From Adhaeribacter radiodurans (GTDB lineage: Bacteria; Bacteroidota; Bacteroidia; Cytophagales; Hymenobacteraceae), in assembly GCF_014075995.1 (NCBI RefSeq), contig NZ_CP055153.1:868001-932000 (forward strand): 64,000 nt of DNA, written 5' to 3'. This document shows, one piece after another, positions 1-10,016 of the stretch. The translations under genes and the position numbers were made by a program. The notes beneath the pieces are model-generated. The model was given only the letters and a program-made list of their open reading frames with translations, was not told the DNA's origin and did not search any database. The stretch's first letter is position 1. Every line of letters starts with the position of its first letter.

Positions 1-126
1 GTTAAATTTTTCCGGGTTTCGGACGAGAGCTTTAAAAGGAATGCCTTGCGCAAGGAGTTGGTTAACCAGGTATTTTCCGGCTTTACCAGTGCCGCCTAAT
101 ACGGCTATTTTTATTTTTGATTTCAT
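1..126 (-). CDS. NAD(P)-binding Rossmann protein, N-terminal fragment (window edge)
   Basis: Only the first 42 codons are present; the rest lies beyond the left edge. The reverse strand starts at the ATG at 126 and encodes a beta strand followed by the dinucleotide-binding motif GGTGKAGKYL and then ALVRNPEKF. This is the usual opening of NmrA-like / SDR-type NAD(P)H-binding reductases or epimerases, where the loop after the second strand carries an Arg that contacts NADP. The substrate cannot be told from this fragment. It lies downstream of the terminator at 309-343 and so probably has its own promoter. Confidence 0.75.
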   Translation of the reverse strand, partial: MKSKIKIAVLGGTGKAGKYLVNQLLAQGIPFKALVRNPEKFN

Positions 127-308
127 GATTGCTTTATAAAATAGTAAATACAAAACTGTTTCGGGCCTTTTAGAAGAAAAGTCCGAAGTGACCAGAACTA
201 TTATAGTTCCTGGACAGGGAGTACTATTTTATTAAGCTGTTTTAATAGAACAAATCTATATTATTAACCCTAGTTTCCAAATACAATCCAATAAAAGCTT
301 TCATAAAA

Positions 309-343
309 AAACAGCCAACCTGGTAATTGAAGGTTGGCTGTTT
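309..343 (-). terminator. Rho-independent terminator downstream of the 526-1371 gene
   Basis: An 11-12 bp perfect stem (AACAGCCAACC at 310-320 pairing with 332-342) has an 11-nt loop. On the reverse strand it is followed by a run of seven T. It lies 180 bp past the stop of the reverse-strand gene ending at 526 and separates it from the gene starting at 126. Confidence 0.8.
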
Positions 344-525
344 AGATATTTGAAAACTGCTTAATTTCTATTTTATTAATGCTTCAGTTTATAATATTAA
401 GTACCGAATAAAAATAAATCAATTTATAAGGTTATAATTTACACAATTACCTTATATAGGAGAAGATAAGAGGATATTAATCTTTGTCTAACATCCTGAT
501 AGTTGTGCTTTATTAAATTAGTGGA

Positions 526-1371
526 TTATGCTTTTAACTTTTGCAGGTAGTTAAAATTATGTTTTACACTTTCCATCGGATCGCCGGAATATTCTTCCTG
601 CTCAACAAAGTAGTATTTTAAACCCGATTTGTCGGCGTTCTGGAAAAGCTTGGCAATATCCAGGCTACCTTTTCCAAATTCGGTACTTACCGGCTCCTCC
701 TTCTTCATGTCTTTTAAATGCCACAACGGAAAGCGACGGGGATACCGGGTAAAATAGTCAATCGGATCGTGACCGGTAGCTACTACCCAGCCTAAATCTA
801 ATTCCCAGGTTACTAAATTTGGATCTGTTTCGGCTAATAGTAGGTCGTACAATACTTTGCCTTCTACTTTCTCAAACTCGTACTCGTGGTTGTGGTAACC
901 AAACTGGATTCCGGCTTTTTTACATTCTTCGCCGGCTTTATTAAATTGCTCAGCTATTTTTTGGTAATTACTAATAGTCTGGCCTTCAGTGGGCAACGAG
1001 GAACAAATTAAATATTGCTGACCCGTTTCGGCGGCATCGGCTACGGTTTTTTGCCAATCTTTATCCAGGTGCACGTGCCCGCTGCGTAGGTTCATGCCTA
1101 AGTCCTGAATAATTTTTTTAAATTCTTTAGGACCAAAGCCGTAGTAATTGCCTTTAGCACTACGAGCCGATTCTAACTCTTTATAGCCGATAGTGGCCAG
1201 TTTTTTAAGAGTGCCTTTTACGTCTGCTTCCAGTTCTTTCCGGACCGTGTATAACTGGATTCCGGCGTTTTTAGGCTTAGCCAGAGTGCCAGCATGGGTT
1301 AGAAAAGGAAGGGCAGTTGCTCCTAAAGCAACGGAGCCAGCTTGTTTCAAAAAATCCCGACGATTTATCAT
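526..1371 (-). CDS. Tat-exported sugar phosphate isomerase/epimerase-like TIM-barrel protein
   Basis: 281 aa. It begins MINRRDFLKQAG, a twin-arginine signal followed by an Ala/Leu-rich segment, so it is predicted to be exported folded. After the signal, residues about 35-280 have the AP-endonuclease-2-like TIM barrel of sugar isomerases: GIQLYTVR near the start, GYHNHEYEFE in the middle, WELDLGWV and WHLKDM further on. The His, Glu and Asp in these motifs usually bind the metal. Members isomerise or epimerise sugars, but the substrate is unknown here. The Tat-exported sugar oxidoreductase at 2845 is a likely functional relative but sits on the other strand. Confidence 0.85.
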   Translation of the reverse strand: MINRRDFLKQAGSVALGATALPFLTHAGTLAKPKNAGIQLYTVRKELEADVKGTLKKLATIGYKELESARSAKGNYYGFGPKEFKKIIQDLGMNLRSGHVHLDKDWQKTVADAAETGQQYLICSSLPTEGQTISNYQKIAEQFNKAGEECKKAGIQFGYHNHEYEFEKVEGKVLYDLLLAETDPNLVTWELDLGWVVATGHDPIDYFTRYPRRFPLWHLKDMKKEEPVSTEFGKGSLDIAKLFQNADKSGLKYYFVEQEEYSGDPMESVKHNFNYLQKLKA

Positions 1372-1699
1372 AAGTAATAGGTAAAGTAAATTTATGTTGG
1401 TAGATATAGATGCAATTGTTAAAGGTACAATAACCAGCCGATTGCTTTTACTTTATTAAAAGTAAATTTTTGTAAGTTACTAAAATTTTGGAGTATAGTT
1501 TAGCGAGATTTTGTTTGTATAATTTTTATAATAAATAACGGGAAGTCTTAATAATATTATAGCACTTGTGAATTATTATTGAAAATGTAAGAAATATTAA
1601 AAGTTTAAGAATGCTTACTGTTTAAATTACAATAAAAAAGGGTTAACTTCGATTGATTTTGTCAGCAACTGGCAGGTTATCAATGCCTTTTATTACAAC
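1372..1699. other. Divergent intergenic region
   Basis: 328 bp of AT-rich sequence between two divergently transcribed genes. It must hold both promoters, but I find no clear TTTG-N19-TAnnTTTG match on either strand and no coding remnant. Confidence 0.5.
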
Positions 1700-2740
1700 A
1701 TGAATTTACACAAAGTTATAACATCCGGCGCAGTAACCGTTTTCTTTTTGGTAGCTGCCGGGTTCACAAACAAACAATCTCCCGCAAATTCTACTATTCC
1801 TTCCTTTCAAGAAGATAAATTTGAGGCTTACCGCGAAACCATTCCAGGTACTAAGATTACCTTTGAGTTAGTACCTGTTAAAGGGGGCGAATTTATGATG
1901 GGTAGCCCAGCTACCGAAGCAAAACGCAAACCCGACGAAGGTCCGCAGCACAAAATAAAAATTGAGCCTTTCTGGATGGGTAAATACGAAGTAACCTGGG
2001 ATGAGTTTGAGATTTTTGTGTACAAAGAAATTGAAAAACAGTCCATGAACGCGTCTTCCATGGCTGCAACGGGTCCTTCTGATGCCGTATCGCGGCCTAG
2101 TCCGCCGTACCTGGATATGACATTTGGGATGGGGAAAAGCGGCTTCCCGGCCATTAACATGACCCAGTTTGGGGCACTTACCTATTGCAAATGGCTTACT
2201 GCTAAAACCGGCCATTTTTATCGTTTGCCCACCGAAGCGGAGTGGGAATACGCCTGCCGGGCCGGATCTACTACCGCGTATTCTTTCGGCGATGATCCTG
2301 CCGGATTAGAGGAATACGGTTGGAACTTTAACAACAGCAACGCCGGTACTAAAAAGGTAGGTAGTAAAAAGCCTAATGCCTGGGGATTATATGATATGCA
2401 CGGCAACGTAGCCGAGTGGACCCTGGACCAATACGATCCCAACTTTTACGCCCAATTTGCGAAAACAACAGCTACTAATCCTTGGTTAAAGCCAACTAAG
2501 TTATACGCCCATTCGCTCCGCGGCGGCTCCTGGGACGATGACCCGGATGCGCTTCGCAGTGCGGCCCGCCAGTTCTCGAAGCCCGTTTGGAAGCAACGCG
2601 ATCCGCAAATTCCGAAAAGCCAATGGTGGTTTACCGATGCCTCTTTTGTTGGTTTCCGGGTGGTAAGACCGGTTAAACAGCCCTCCGCCGAAGAAATAGC
2701 CAAGTACTGGTCAGAACCCATTAAAGATTATGGCTCCTGA
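1700..2740 (+). CDS. SUMF1 / formylglycine-generating-enzyme-fold protein, secreted
   Basis: 346 aa with an N-terminal hydrophobic signal segment (residues about 8-23). Residues about 55-325 are a SUMF1 fold: FMMGSPATE, then WMGKYEVTWDEF, FPAINMTQFGALTYCKWL, RLPTEAEWEYACRAG, GLYDMHGNVAEW, LRGGSWDDDPDALRSAAR and GFRVVRP. Genuine formylglycine-generating enzymes carry a Cys pair in the segment after GGS; here those positions are Asp-Asp-Asp-Pro. Sulfatase-activating activity is therefore unlikely, and a lectin-like or scaffold role is more plausible. It is co-directional with the oxidoreductase 104 bp downstream, as often seen in Bacteroidota sugar-processing neighbourhoods. Confidence 0.85.
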   Translation: MNLHKVITSGAVTVFFLVAAGFTNKQSPANSTIPSFQEDKFEAYRETIPGTKITFELVPVKGGEFMMGSPATEAKRKPDEGPQHKIKIEPFWMGKYEVTWDEFEIFVYKEIEKQSMNASSMAATGPSDAVSRPSPPYLDMTFGMGKSGFPAINMTQFGALTYCKWLTAKTGHFYRLPTEAEWEYACRAGSTTAYSFGDDPAGLEEYGWNFNNSNAGTKKVGSKKPNAWGLYDMHGNVAEWTLDQYDPNFYAQFAKTTATNPWLKPTKLYAHSLRGGSWDDDPDALRSAARQFSKPVWKQRDPQIPKSQWWFTDASFVGFRVVRPVKQPSAEEIAKYWSEPIKDYGS

Positions 2741-2844
2741 TTAGAGTATAGGTAAGATAAATATTGAATTTAACTATTTTACTTATAACTTATTACCATT
2801 TAATTAACTGAGTAAATTATTCATAACTATAAATAGCTACTACC

Positions 2845-4194
2845 ATGAGCGAAGAAAAAGACCTCAATACTACGTTTCCCCATCTTTCCCGGCGGGGTTT
2901 CTTTAAAGGCTCAGCGGCCCTTTTAGGGGGAGCGCTAATGAGTCAACTTCCGTTCGAAACCAATGCCTATGCCCGCTACGGTGCCGATGATACCATTAAA
3001 GTGGCGTTAATTGGTTGTGGAGGCCGGGGTACAGGTGCGGCCATTCAGGCATTGAGTACGCAAGGCAAAGTAAAGTTAGTAGCTATGGCCGATGCCTTCC
3101 GCGACCGCTTAGACGAAAGCTTTACCGCTATTTCTACTAAGTTTCCGGATAAAAGCCGGTTCGATGTTTCAGAAAAAAATAAGTTTGTGGGTTTTGATGC
3201 CTACAAAAAAGCAATTCCTTTAGCCGACGTAGTTATTCTGGCTACTCCTCCGGGTTTCCGTCCGATTCATTTCGAAGAAGCCGTGAATGCAGGCAAGCAC
3301 ATTTTCATGGAAAAACCAGTAGCTACCGATGCACCTGGAGTTCGGAAAGTATTAGCTGCTGCGGAAATAGCTAAAAAGAAAAATTTAAATGTGGTAGTAG
3401 GTTTACAGCGTCGTTACCAAAATGCCTACCTCGAAACCATTAAACGTATAAACGATGGCTCCATTGGTGATATAACCAGTGCCCAGGCCTATTGGCATAA
3501 TGCCGGCGTATGGGTACGTCCCCGGAAACCAGAACAAACTGAAATGGAATACCAAATGCGCAACTGGTATTACTTTAACTGGCTGTGCGGCGACCATATT
3601 TTAGAGCAACATATTCATAATATTGACGTAGTAAATTGGGTAAAAGATGGTTATCCGGTATCAGCTCAGGGGATGGGCGGACGCCAGGTTCGTAATGGTA
3701 AAGACCACGGCGAAATTTATGACCACCACTACGTAGAGTTTACTTACGCGGATGGTACCATCTTTAACAGCCAATGCCGCCACCAGCCTGGTACTATGAA
3801 CCGGGTAGAGGAAGTGTTTGTAGGAACAAAAGGACGTGCTACGCTCTCCGGCGATGGAAAAGGTATTGTTACTGACTTAAAAGGAGGTTCAATTTACAAC
3901 CACCGTTCTAAAAACGACCCGGATCCGTATCAAACCGAACACGACAAATTATTTGCAGCCATCCGGAGCGGTAACGTTATTAATAATGCCGAATATGGCG
4001 CAAAAAGCACCATGACCGCGATTTTAGGCCGCAATGCTACTTATTCTGGCCAGGTTATTAAATGGGATGATGCTTTAAATACCCAATTAAGCATTATGCC
4101 GGAAAAATTTGCCTGGGATGCCCCAACACCTACTAAACCAGATGCGAACGGAAATTACCCAATTCCAACTCCAGGTGTTACCCGCGTTATCTAA
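2845..4194 (+). CDS. Tat-exported Gfo/Idh/MocA family oxidoreductase
   Basis: 449 aa. RRGFFKGSAALLGG at residues 16-29 is a Tat signal. The Rossmann motif GCGGRGTG follows at about residue 58, and the family signature MEKPVATD lies at about residue 155, where the Lys is the usual catalytic residue. The C-terminal alpha/beta domain contains the EQHIHNIDVVNW segment typical of the secreted Bacteroidota subgroup. Such enzymes oxidise or reduce sugars with tightly bound NAD(P); some, such as the alpha-N-acetylgalactosaminidase subgroup, are glycosidases that use NAD. The substrate is not determinable here. A strong terminator follows at 4219-4251. Confidence 0.88.
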   Translation: MSEEKDLNTTFPHLSRRGFFKGSAALLGGALMSQLPFETNAYARYGADDTIKVALIGCGGRGTGAAIQALSTQGKVKLVAMADAFRDRLDESFTAISTKFPDKSRFDVSEKNKFVGFDAYKKAIPLADVVILATPPGFRPIHFEEAVNAGKHIFMEKPVATDAPGVRKVLAAAEIAKKKNLNVVVGLQRRYQNAYLETIKRINDGSIGDITSAQAYWHNAGVWVRPRKPEQTEMEYQMRNWYYFNWLCGDHILEQHIHNIDVVNWVKDGYPVSAQGMGGRQVRNGKDHGEIYDHHYVEFTYADGTIFNSQCRHQPGTMNRVEEVFVGTKGRATLSGDGKGIVTDLKGGSIYNHRSKNDPDPYQTEHDKLFAAIRSGNVINNAEYGAKSTMTAILGRNATYSGQVIKWDDALNTQLSIMPEKFAWDAPTPTKPDANGNYPIPTPGVTRVI

Positions 4195-4218
4195 GATTTA
4201 TTCTTATACTTCAAACAG

Positions 4219-4251
4219 AAAAGCCTTCCCTCATCCGGAAGGCTTTTTTTT
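4219..4251 (+). terminator. Rho-independent terminator of the 1700-4194 unit
   Basis: Perfect 11-bp stem (AAAAGCCTTCC / GGAAGGCTTTT) with a 7-nt loop and a T run, 25 bp after the oxidoreductase stop. Confidence 0.9.
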
Positions 4252-5061
4252 GCCAAAAGCTTTGCGCGCATATCCTTTTCACCGCAAAATAAACTGCCTG
4301 TGACAATAGAAAGATTATTCATCTTCGTAAGCATTACTACGCCTGTTAAATAAGTAAGAGCAAATAGCTAGTTTAAAGTAGAGAAACTCTATTTTTCGAG
4401 TTCTTGAGGAGGAAAATTTATAAAATTGTTTCCTCCTGAATAATTCAAATTTACTATTTGGATATTACTTGTTCTTCTAGCTAAATAATATTACCGCATA
4501 ATTAAAAGAACCTTCGATAGTTCAAGACCGGCAGGTTTACAAACAGAATAGTCGGAAATAGAAGTTTAAAACAGTTTTATTCTAACTTCCGTTCTCCTGT
4601 AATATCTAACTAATTTAGAGTGACTGCCGCAGTGTTTTCTAGAAAGTTATAATATGTAATCTCCCCTACTACCAACCATCCGTTCTTATTTTCTGCCGGT
4701 TCGTTCCTGCCAGGAGTACAAAAGTAAAAGAAGTATGTATTACTTGGTTACAGTTCAGGCAGGTTTTCGATATTCCTGTTTTCAGTACCTACTGGGTTAG
4801 CTTCTTTATATTATACTCTTGTTGTAATTAGTAAATACTACCTGGTATTACTCTATTTGGGAAACTGCTTATGGAGGAAACTTGCTCTTTACTGGAAAGT
4901 AGTTAGTAAAGAGACAAATGAAATGATAGATGATAAGTGGGGAAAAGCTCCGCTCCTAAGTTTAGGAGGAGTAGGGGTGGTTGTTTTCCTACTTAAAGCT
5001 GCGCGTGAAAATGAATGTTTATTTTTGTCCAGGTACTTAGTTTTGGAATTTACTTTAGATT
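4252..5061. other. Non-coding gap with small inverted repeats
   Basis: About 810 bp without a convincing gene. Two hairpins are visible: AGGAGGAAA (4407-4415) pairs with TTTCCTCCT (4429-4437), and CTCCTAA/TTAGGAG lies at 4953-4968. The second is about 100 bp past the end of the reverse-strand ATPase and might act as a weak terminator. A forward open frame at 4857-5117 overlaps the ATPase 3' end and shows no family features. Confidence 0.4.
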
Positions 5062-7740
5062 TTAAGCTGATTCTCTTTTACGGCGCTTTCGGTCTAAGGC
5101 AATTACAAAGAAAATGATACTTCCTGCCGCCAGCGAAATAAGTAAATCTTTGGCAGGTAAAGGCACCAGGCCAAAAAAGCTTTTCATAAAAGGAATGTAG
5201 ATAACCGCCACTTGCAATAAAATGGTACTAATAACTACCAAAGTCATTAAAGGATTAGTAAATAGTGAAAAAGGAGAGTACGCAAACGACCGCAGGGAAA
5301 TTGCCTGAAATACTTGAGCAAAACCTACTGTAGCAAAAATCATGGTTTGCCAGGTTAAATCATTTGGTTGTTGGGGATTGTAGTAAAATACAGCTAAGCC
5401 TAAAGTAATAGCCGCGATAACAATTCCGACAATACCTAATTGTAGAAAATCTCTTTTACTAAGCGCCCCTTTCTCCGGATTGCGAGGTGGCCGGTTCATA
5501 ATACCTTCTTCAGCGGGTTCTGTTCCCAACCCTAGGCCCAATAAACCATCCGTTAGCAGATTCAACCATAAAAGCTGCAAAGGCCGGAGGGCGATGGTCA
5601 TGCCGAAAAAAGGTGCCACCAGCATTATAATTACTTTCCCGATGTTACCGGCCAGGGAAAATTTAATAAACCGGCGCAGATTAGTAAATATTACCCTTCC
5701 TTCTTCTACCGCTGCCACAATAGTAGAGAAATTATCGTCTAGTAAAACCATATCGGCGGCTTCTTTGGCTACATCTGTGCCGGTTATACCCATAGCCACG
5801 CCAATGTCTGCTTTTTTTAAGGCGGGTGAGTCATTTACGCCATCGCCGGTCATAGCTACTACATGACCGGTTTTTTGCAGCGCCTCCACAATTTTTAACT
5901 TATCTTCCGGCGAAACCCGCGCGTAAACGGCAGTTTTAGCGGATAAGGTTTGCAGCTGATTTTCATTAATCTTTTGCAACATTTCTCCGGATACTGCTTC
6001 TGATTGAGAATTGAAATCTAAGGCAGTGGCAATAGCAGTAGCCGTTAAAGGATGGTCGCCTGTAATCATAACCGGCCGGATACCCGCAGCTTTACATTTG
6101 GCAACGGCCGATTTTACTTCTAACCGAGGTGGGTCAATCATGCCCATTAAACCAATAAAAGTCAGTTCTTTTTCCAGGTCAGTTGTATGAGCTTCGTCCA
6201 AGACCCGAAAGGCAAAACCTAAAACCCGGATTCCTTGCTGGGCTAAACGGGTATTGGCTTGTTTAACTCTTTTTTTCCACTCGTCCGTTAAAGGTACGCG
6301 GTTATTATTTACCCAGATAAATTCAGAAATATCTATAATCGAATCCGGCGCGCCTTTAGTAAATACTACCCGATCAGCCTTTTGCAAAAAGCTTAAACAG
6401 CCAGGTAAATTACCAACCGCCCGGTGAATAGTGGACATTTTTTTTCTAACGCTATCGAAGGGAATTTCATTAATCCGCGGAAATGTTTGATAGAGTTCTT
6501 GTTTGTATATATTTCTTTGAGCGCCGGCTACCAGCAAAGCAGTTTCGGTGGGGTCACCTAAAACTTTTTCTGAGTTGGGTTCATTACCATCTACTTCCAG
6601 CGTAGCATCATTGCACAAAACCGAAACAGCAAGGGTAAAATCGAGGGCAGTGGCAGTTTGTTGATTTACTATTTCTAAACCAGAATTCTTGAACTCAACC
6701 GTATTATCGGGTAAATCAACCACGGTTACGGTCATTTTATTTTGCGTAAGGGTACCGGTTTTATCGGAGCAGATTACGGTAACCGAACCGAGCGTTTCGA
6801 CGGCGGGCAATTTGCGGATGAGCGCATTATGTTTGAGCATTCTTTGGCCGCCAATAGCAAGAGTAATGGTTACTACTGCTGGTAATCCTTCCGGAATAAC
6901 GGCTACAGCTACGCTTACGGCGGTCAGGAACATTTCTGGCCAAGCTACGCCCTTTAATATGCCGGCCATAAAAATTATTAAGGCAGCTATAACTCCCACC
7001 AGAGCCAACAGTTTTCCTAATTTGTCTAGTTTTTCCTGCAACGGGGTTTTAGTGGTGGCAACGGCACTAATAAGATTGGCTATTTTCCCTAATTCTGTGG
7101 CCATTCCGGTAGCTACTGTAACGCCAATGCCTCGGCCGTAAGAAACAATAGTTCCCATGTAGGCCAGATTGGTGCGGTCGCCTAGGGGTAAGTTTTCTTT
7201 TACTATTGGTTTCGAAATTTTATCTACTGGCTCGGATTCTCCGGTTAAGGCTGCTTCTTGGATTTTCAGGTTAAAGGATTCCAGCAGGCGCAAATCGGCG
7301 GGAATAACATTTCCGGCTTCAAATTCTACTATATCTCCCGGAACCAATTCGGTGGCGGGTAGTTCTTTAACTACACCGTTGCGCCGTACTCTTACCGTTG
7401 GAACAACCAATTGATTAAGAGCCGCCATGGCATTTTCGGCTTGGTATTCCTGGAAAAAACCTAGTAAACCAAATAACAGAACAATGGCTAATATGGCTAC
7501 TGCTTCCGTAGTTTTACCCAGAAACAGGGAGAGCAAGGCCGCCGCTATTAATATTAGTACCATTACTTCGGTAAACTGCTGAAAAAGCATTTTTATAGGG
7601 CTTTTTCGCTTGCTATCCATTAGCTTATTTGCTCCGTATTGTTGCAAACGCAGACTTGCTTCTTCCTCCGAAATACCTTTGGCCGAAGAACGAAGCGTTG
7701 TTAAAAGCTCTTCGGTTGTACTAGCATACCAACTCTCCAT
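5062..7740 (-). CDS. Type II (SERCA/PacL-like) cation-transporting P-type ATPase
   Basis: 892 aa, full length. Order of parts: N-terminal cation-ATPase domain (1-45), TM1-2, actuator domain with TGES at 166-169, TM3-4 with VIPEGLP at 281-287, phosphorylation site CSDKTGT with Asp326, nucleotide-binding KGAPD, hinge [16 protein letters not shown], and six C-terminal membrane segments with NLLTDG in TM6. The PEGLP and N-x-x-TD motifs are those of calcium pumps. In TM5 the motif is GNIGK (Asn699, Lys702), where SERCA has NVGE. The Glu that forms calcium site I is thus Lys, so stoichiometry or ion may differ. It acts in the inner membrane. The gene appears monocistronic. Confidence 0.9.
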   Translation of the reverse strand: MESWYASTTEELLTTLRSSAKGISEEEASLRLQQYGANKLMDSKRKSPIKMLFQQFTEVMVLILIAAALLSLFLGKTTEAVAILAIVLLFGLLGFFQEYQAENAMAALNQLVVPTVRVRRNGVVKELPATELVPGDIVEFEAGNVIPADLRLLESFNLKIQEAALTGESEPVDKISKPIVKENLPLGDRTNLAYMGTIVSYGRGIGVTVATGMATELGKIANLISAVATTKTPLQEKLDKLGKLLALVGVIAALIIFMAGILKGVAWPEMFLTAVSVAVAVIPEGLPAVVTITLAIGGQRMLKHNALIRKLPAVETLGSVTVICSDKTGTLTQNKMTVTVVDLPDNTVEFKNSGLEIVNQQTATALDFTLAVSVLCNDATLEVDGNEPNSEKVLGDPTETALLVAGAQRNIYKQELYQTFPRINEIPFDSVRKKMSTIHRAVGNLPGCLSFLQKADRVVFTKGAPDSIIDISEFIWVNNNRVPLTDEWKKRVKQANTRLAQQGIRVLGFAFRVLDEAHTTDLEKELTFIGLMGMIDPPRLEVKSAVAKCKAAGIRPVMITGDHPLTATAIATALDFNSQSEAVSGEMLQKINENQLQTLSAKTAVYARVSPEDKLKIVEALQKTGHVVAMTGDGVNDSPALKKADIGVAMGITGTDVAKEAADMVLLDDNFSTIVAAVEEGRVIFTNLRRFIKFSLAGNIGKVIIMLVAPFFGMTIALRPLQLLWLNLLTDGLLGLGLGTEPAEEGIMNRPPRNPEKGALSKRDFLQLGIVGIVIAAITLGLAVFYYNPQQPNDLTWQTMIFATVGFAQVFQAISLRSFAYSPFSLFTNPLMTLVVISTILLQVAVIYIPFMKSFFGLVPLPAKDLLISLAAGSIIFFVIALDRKRRKRESA

Positions 7741-8158
7741 GGTAGAATCATTTAAAGAAAAGTGTAAGAAAATATTTTAGCTGAAATTGTATCGCTTATA
7801 ACTACTTTCTTTTCCTATATTGCCAAGTTAAGGTATATTATTTTCAATCAATTAAAAGGCAAGTTTAAAAATATAAGCCAGAGTGCGCTGTATGTTTTTA
7901 TTAATTTACTATATAATATTAAAGTAAATTGAGTTAGGCATGAGACTATTAACTATTCATGCAATACACAGGATAAACCCGATAAATTCTTTGCTATTCC
8001 TCCATTCATAATGCCGATAACCGGAACTACTCCGTATATCAAGCTACTATTGGAGGATATATGGAATAACTCCTTTTATCTGGTAGTTGGGCTTAATAAT
8101 AAAGCTGATGCAACCAATTAAAGAAAAAAGGGTCTTATTATAAAAGGCGCTCCAAATT
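7741..8158. other. Divergent intergenic region with a possible coding remnant
   Basis: 418 bp between the ATPase and a lipoprotein gene. From 7933 to 8121 one forward frame stays open for 62 codons; the part from the ATG at 8011 reads like protein (MPITGTTPYIKLLLEDIW, then FYLVVGLNNKADATN). No full-length start with context is seen. It could be a decayed gene end or chance. Confidence 0.25.
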
Positions 8159-8662
8159 ATGAAAAAGCTTATATTCTTAATAATACCCATTGTTTTCAAT
8201 TTATTATCATGCAAAAAAGACGATGGGGGAGTAGGTAAAAATGTTGAAATTTATTTACTCAAAAATTACCAAGTTATGCCAGGGAAGTGTCAGGTAAATC
8301 CCTTATCAAGTGTATTGCAAGACACAGCTACAGTTAAAAATCAGGACATTTTGCAATATTCAAAAACGGATTACCAATTTAAATTGTCGGACATTGCCAT
8401 CCAAAAGGTAAAAACGTTTAAGGATAAAACTCCATTTGCAGTGACAGTCGATAAGCAAGTGGTCTATTATGGTTTTTTTAAACCAAATTTTTCAAGTTCT
8501 TCTTGTGACAATTCGATTACAATGGATATAACTACAGCTACTGAAAATAAGATTTCAGTTAACCTCGGCTATCCTGGACCATTACAAGGTGTGACTATAG
8601 ATGATCAGCGTAATAATCCGAATTTAATAAGGGCTTTAAAAAACCAAGGGAAACTGAATTAG
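8159..8662 (+). CDS. Hypothetical lipoprotein, probably surface-exposed
   Basis: 167 aa. A short signal peptide ends in the lipobox LLSC (Cys20), followed directly by KKDDGG. A Lys followed by two acidic residues just after the lipid-carrying Cys matches the lipoprotein export signal described for Bacteroidota surface lipoproteins, so display on the outer face of the outer membrane is inferred. The mature part has two extra Cys (in GKCQVN and SSSCDNS) that could form a disulfide. No domain is recognised. It stands alone between oppositely oriented genes. Confidence 0.75.
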   Translation: MKKLIFLIIPIVFNLLSCKKDDGGVGKNVEIYLLKNYQVMPGKCQVNPLSSVLQDTATVKNQDILQYSKTDYQFKLSDIAIQKVKTFKDKTPFAVTVDKQVVYYGFFKPNFSSSSCDNSITMDITTATENKISVNLGYPGPLQGVTIDDQRNNPNLIRALKNQGKLN

Positions 8663-8964
8663 AAGGCTAGCAGCCAATATGGGTTTTGCAAAAATTTGTT
8701 TAAAATGTTTCCGGACTTTTTTATTTAACTACGTCCTATGTCGGGTTACCTAATATGCTTTCAATTCAACATATTTTCAAAACCTTACAGGTTGGTAAAT
8801 AAAGCTGATTTAATGATTTAATATTTATTTCAAATAGAAGTAGGTATTCATACTGTTTAATGTACAAAATTTAGCAATACCAAATAAGAATTCCTCAGCC
8901 CAACCACATCTAAAAACCAATAAACCGCTTTTTAGCCCAGTACGTAAGGAGTAAAAGTAGAACT
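8663..8964. other. Convergent intergenic region
   Basis: 302 bp between two converging genes. I see no clear terminator hairpin and no coding signal. Confidence 0.4.
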
Positions 8965-9687
8965 TTAACGAAGGTATTTTCTTTTTATCCTTACAATTTT
9001 GAACTTGATGTAATCGTAAATGAGCGCACCAGTCAATAAGCCAACAGCTATTAACAAGACTTTAACTCCAATCAATAAAAAACCATACCCTCCACTCACA
9101 CCTCCAAAGAAGAAAAAGAAGATAATGGTAAGTCGTAGTTTTATAGAGGAGTGAAGCTTTTTTTGCTGATCATTCCTTTTATAAAAGAAAAGTTGTGAGA
9201 GCTCGATACCTAAATCGGTAAAAAGCCCAGTTAAGTGTGTAGTTCTTACAATTGAATTTGATATTGATGTAACCAATGCATTTTGCAGCCCCATTGCAAA
9301 TAATAGCAAACAAGCAACGGTATTTACCTGAGCCCGAATTGTTGGCGTGGCAAGGAAAGCAACAAAGGACAGAATGAAAATTTCTAATCCAACAGGGATG
9401 GAGTTGATAAAGCGCTCATCCATTCTAGAAATAAGCTCTATCAGCAGATTGGAGCAAAAAGCACCGAGAAAAAAAGCGATGATGAAAAGTAAGTAAATAA
9501 TGCTCTGTTCAAAATTATTTCTAACCAGTTCGTCAGCAAAGAAGGCAAAATGCCCTGTTACGTTAGTGGTTAGTCTTTGCACAGCGAAAAGTCCGCTTAC
9601 ATTAACAATACCAGCAACAAAAGATAATAAAGACGCCAGTTTTAGGTTGTGAGTGAACGTTCTGCTCTTACCCCTGTGCCGAAACAT
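8965..9687 (-). CDS. YoaK/DUF1275 family membrane protein
   Basis: 240 aa with six or so hydrophobic segments. The family hallmarks are present: GIVNVSGLFAVQRLTTNVTGHF near the N-terminus and MGLQNALVTSISNSIVRTTHLTGLFTDLG in the middle. A basic tail KFKIVRIKRKYLR ends the protein on the likely cytoplasmic side. The family (UPF0700) is widespread in bacteria and of unknown function. The length is normal for the family. No operon partners. Confidence 0.85.
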   Translation of the reverse strand: MFRHRGKSRTFTHNLKLASLLSFVAGIVNVSGLFAVQRLTTNVTGHFAFFADELVRNNFEQSIIYLLFIIAFFLGAFCSNLLIELISRMDERFINSIPVGLEIFILSFVAFLATPTIRAQVNTVACLLLFAMGLQNALVTSISNSIVRTTHLTGLFTDLGIELSQLFFYKRNDQQKKLHSSIKLRLTIIFFFFFGGVSGGYGFLLIGVKVLLIAVGLLTGALIYDYIKFKIVRIKRKYLR

Positions 9688-10016
9688 ATTTCAATTTAAA
9701 GGCTAAATTTAAGAAACAAAGCTTATATGCCTAACAGTTGCTTACCAAAATAGCAGCTGAAAAATTATATAGAAACACTAACGCAAATATGGTGACTTTA
9801 GAGCATAAATAAGCAGCAATGCTGCCAATGCCGCTACTTCCGAAAGCAGTTTAAAGTTAAGCTAAGTAAAATAATAAGAATAAGACTGTTTAAGAACTTC
9901 CCGGTTTCTTACTGTTTGTATTCTAAAATAATAAAGAGTAGCAAAGGTCAATTCAATAGGAATTTGTTTCTAATATAATCTAAAATCAGAAATTTAGATC
10001 AAGAATCATCAATGAG
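9688..10016. other. Intergenic region without recognised content
   Basis: 329 bp between two reverse-strand genes. AT-rich, with no open frame or hairpin that I would defend. Confidence 0.4.

Noticed and set aside
4857-5117. Forward open frame overlapping the ATPase 3' end
   Set aside because: No family features, overlaps a certain gene on the other strand, and has mixed composition.
5480-7414. Several long forward frames antisense to the ATPase gene
   Set aside because: They are codon-bias shadows of the reverse-strand P-type ATPase.
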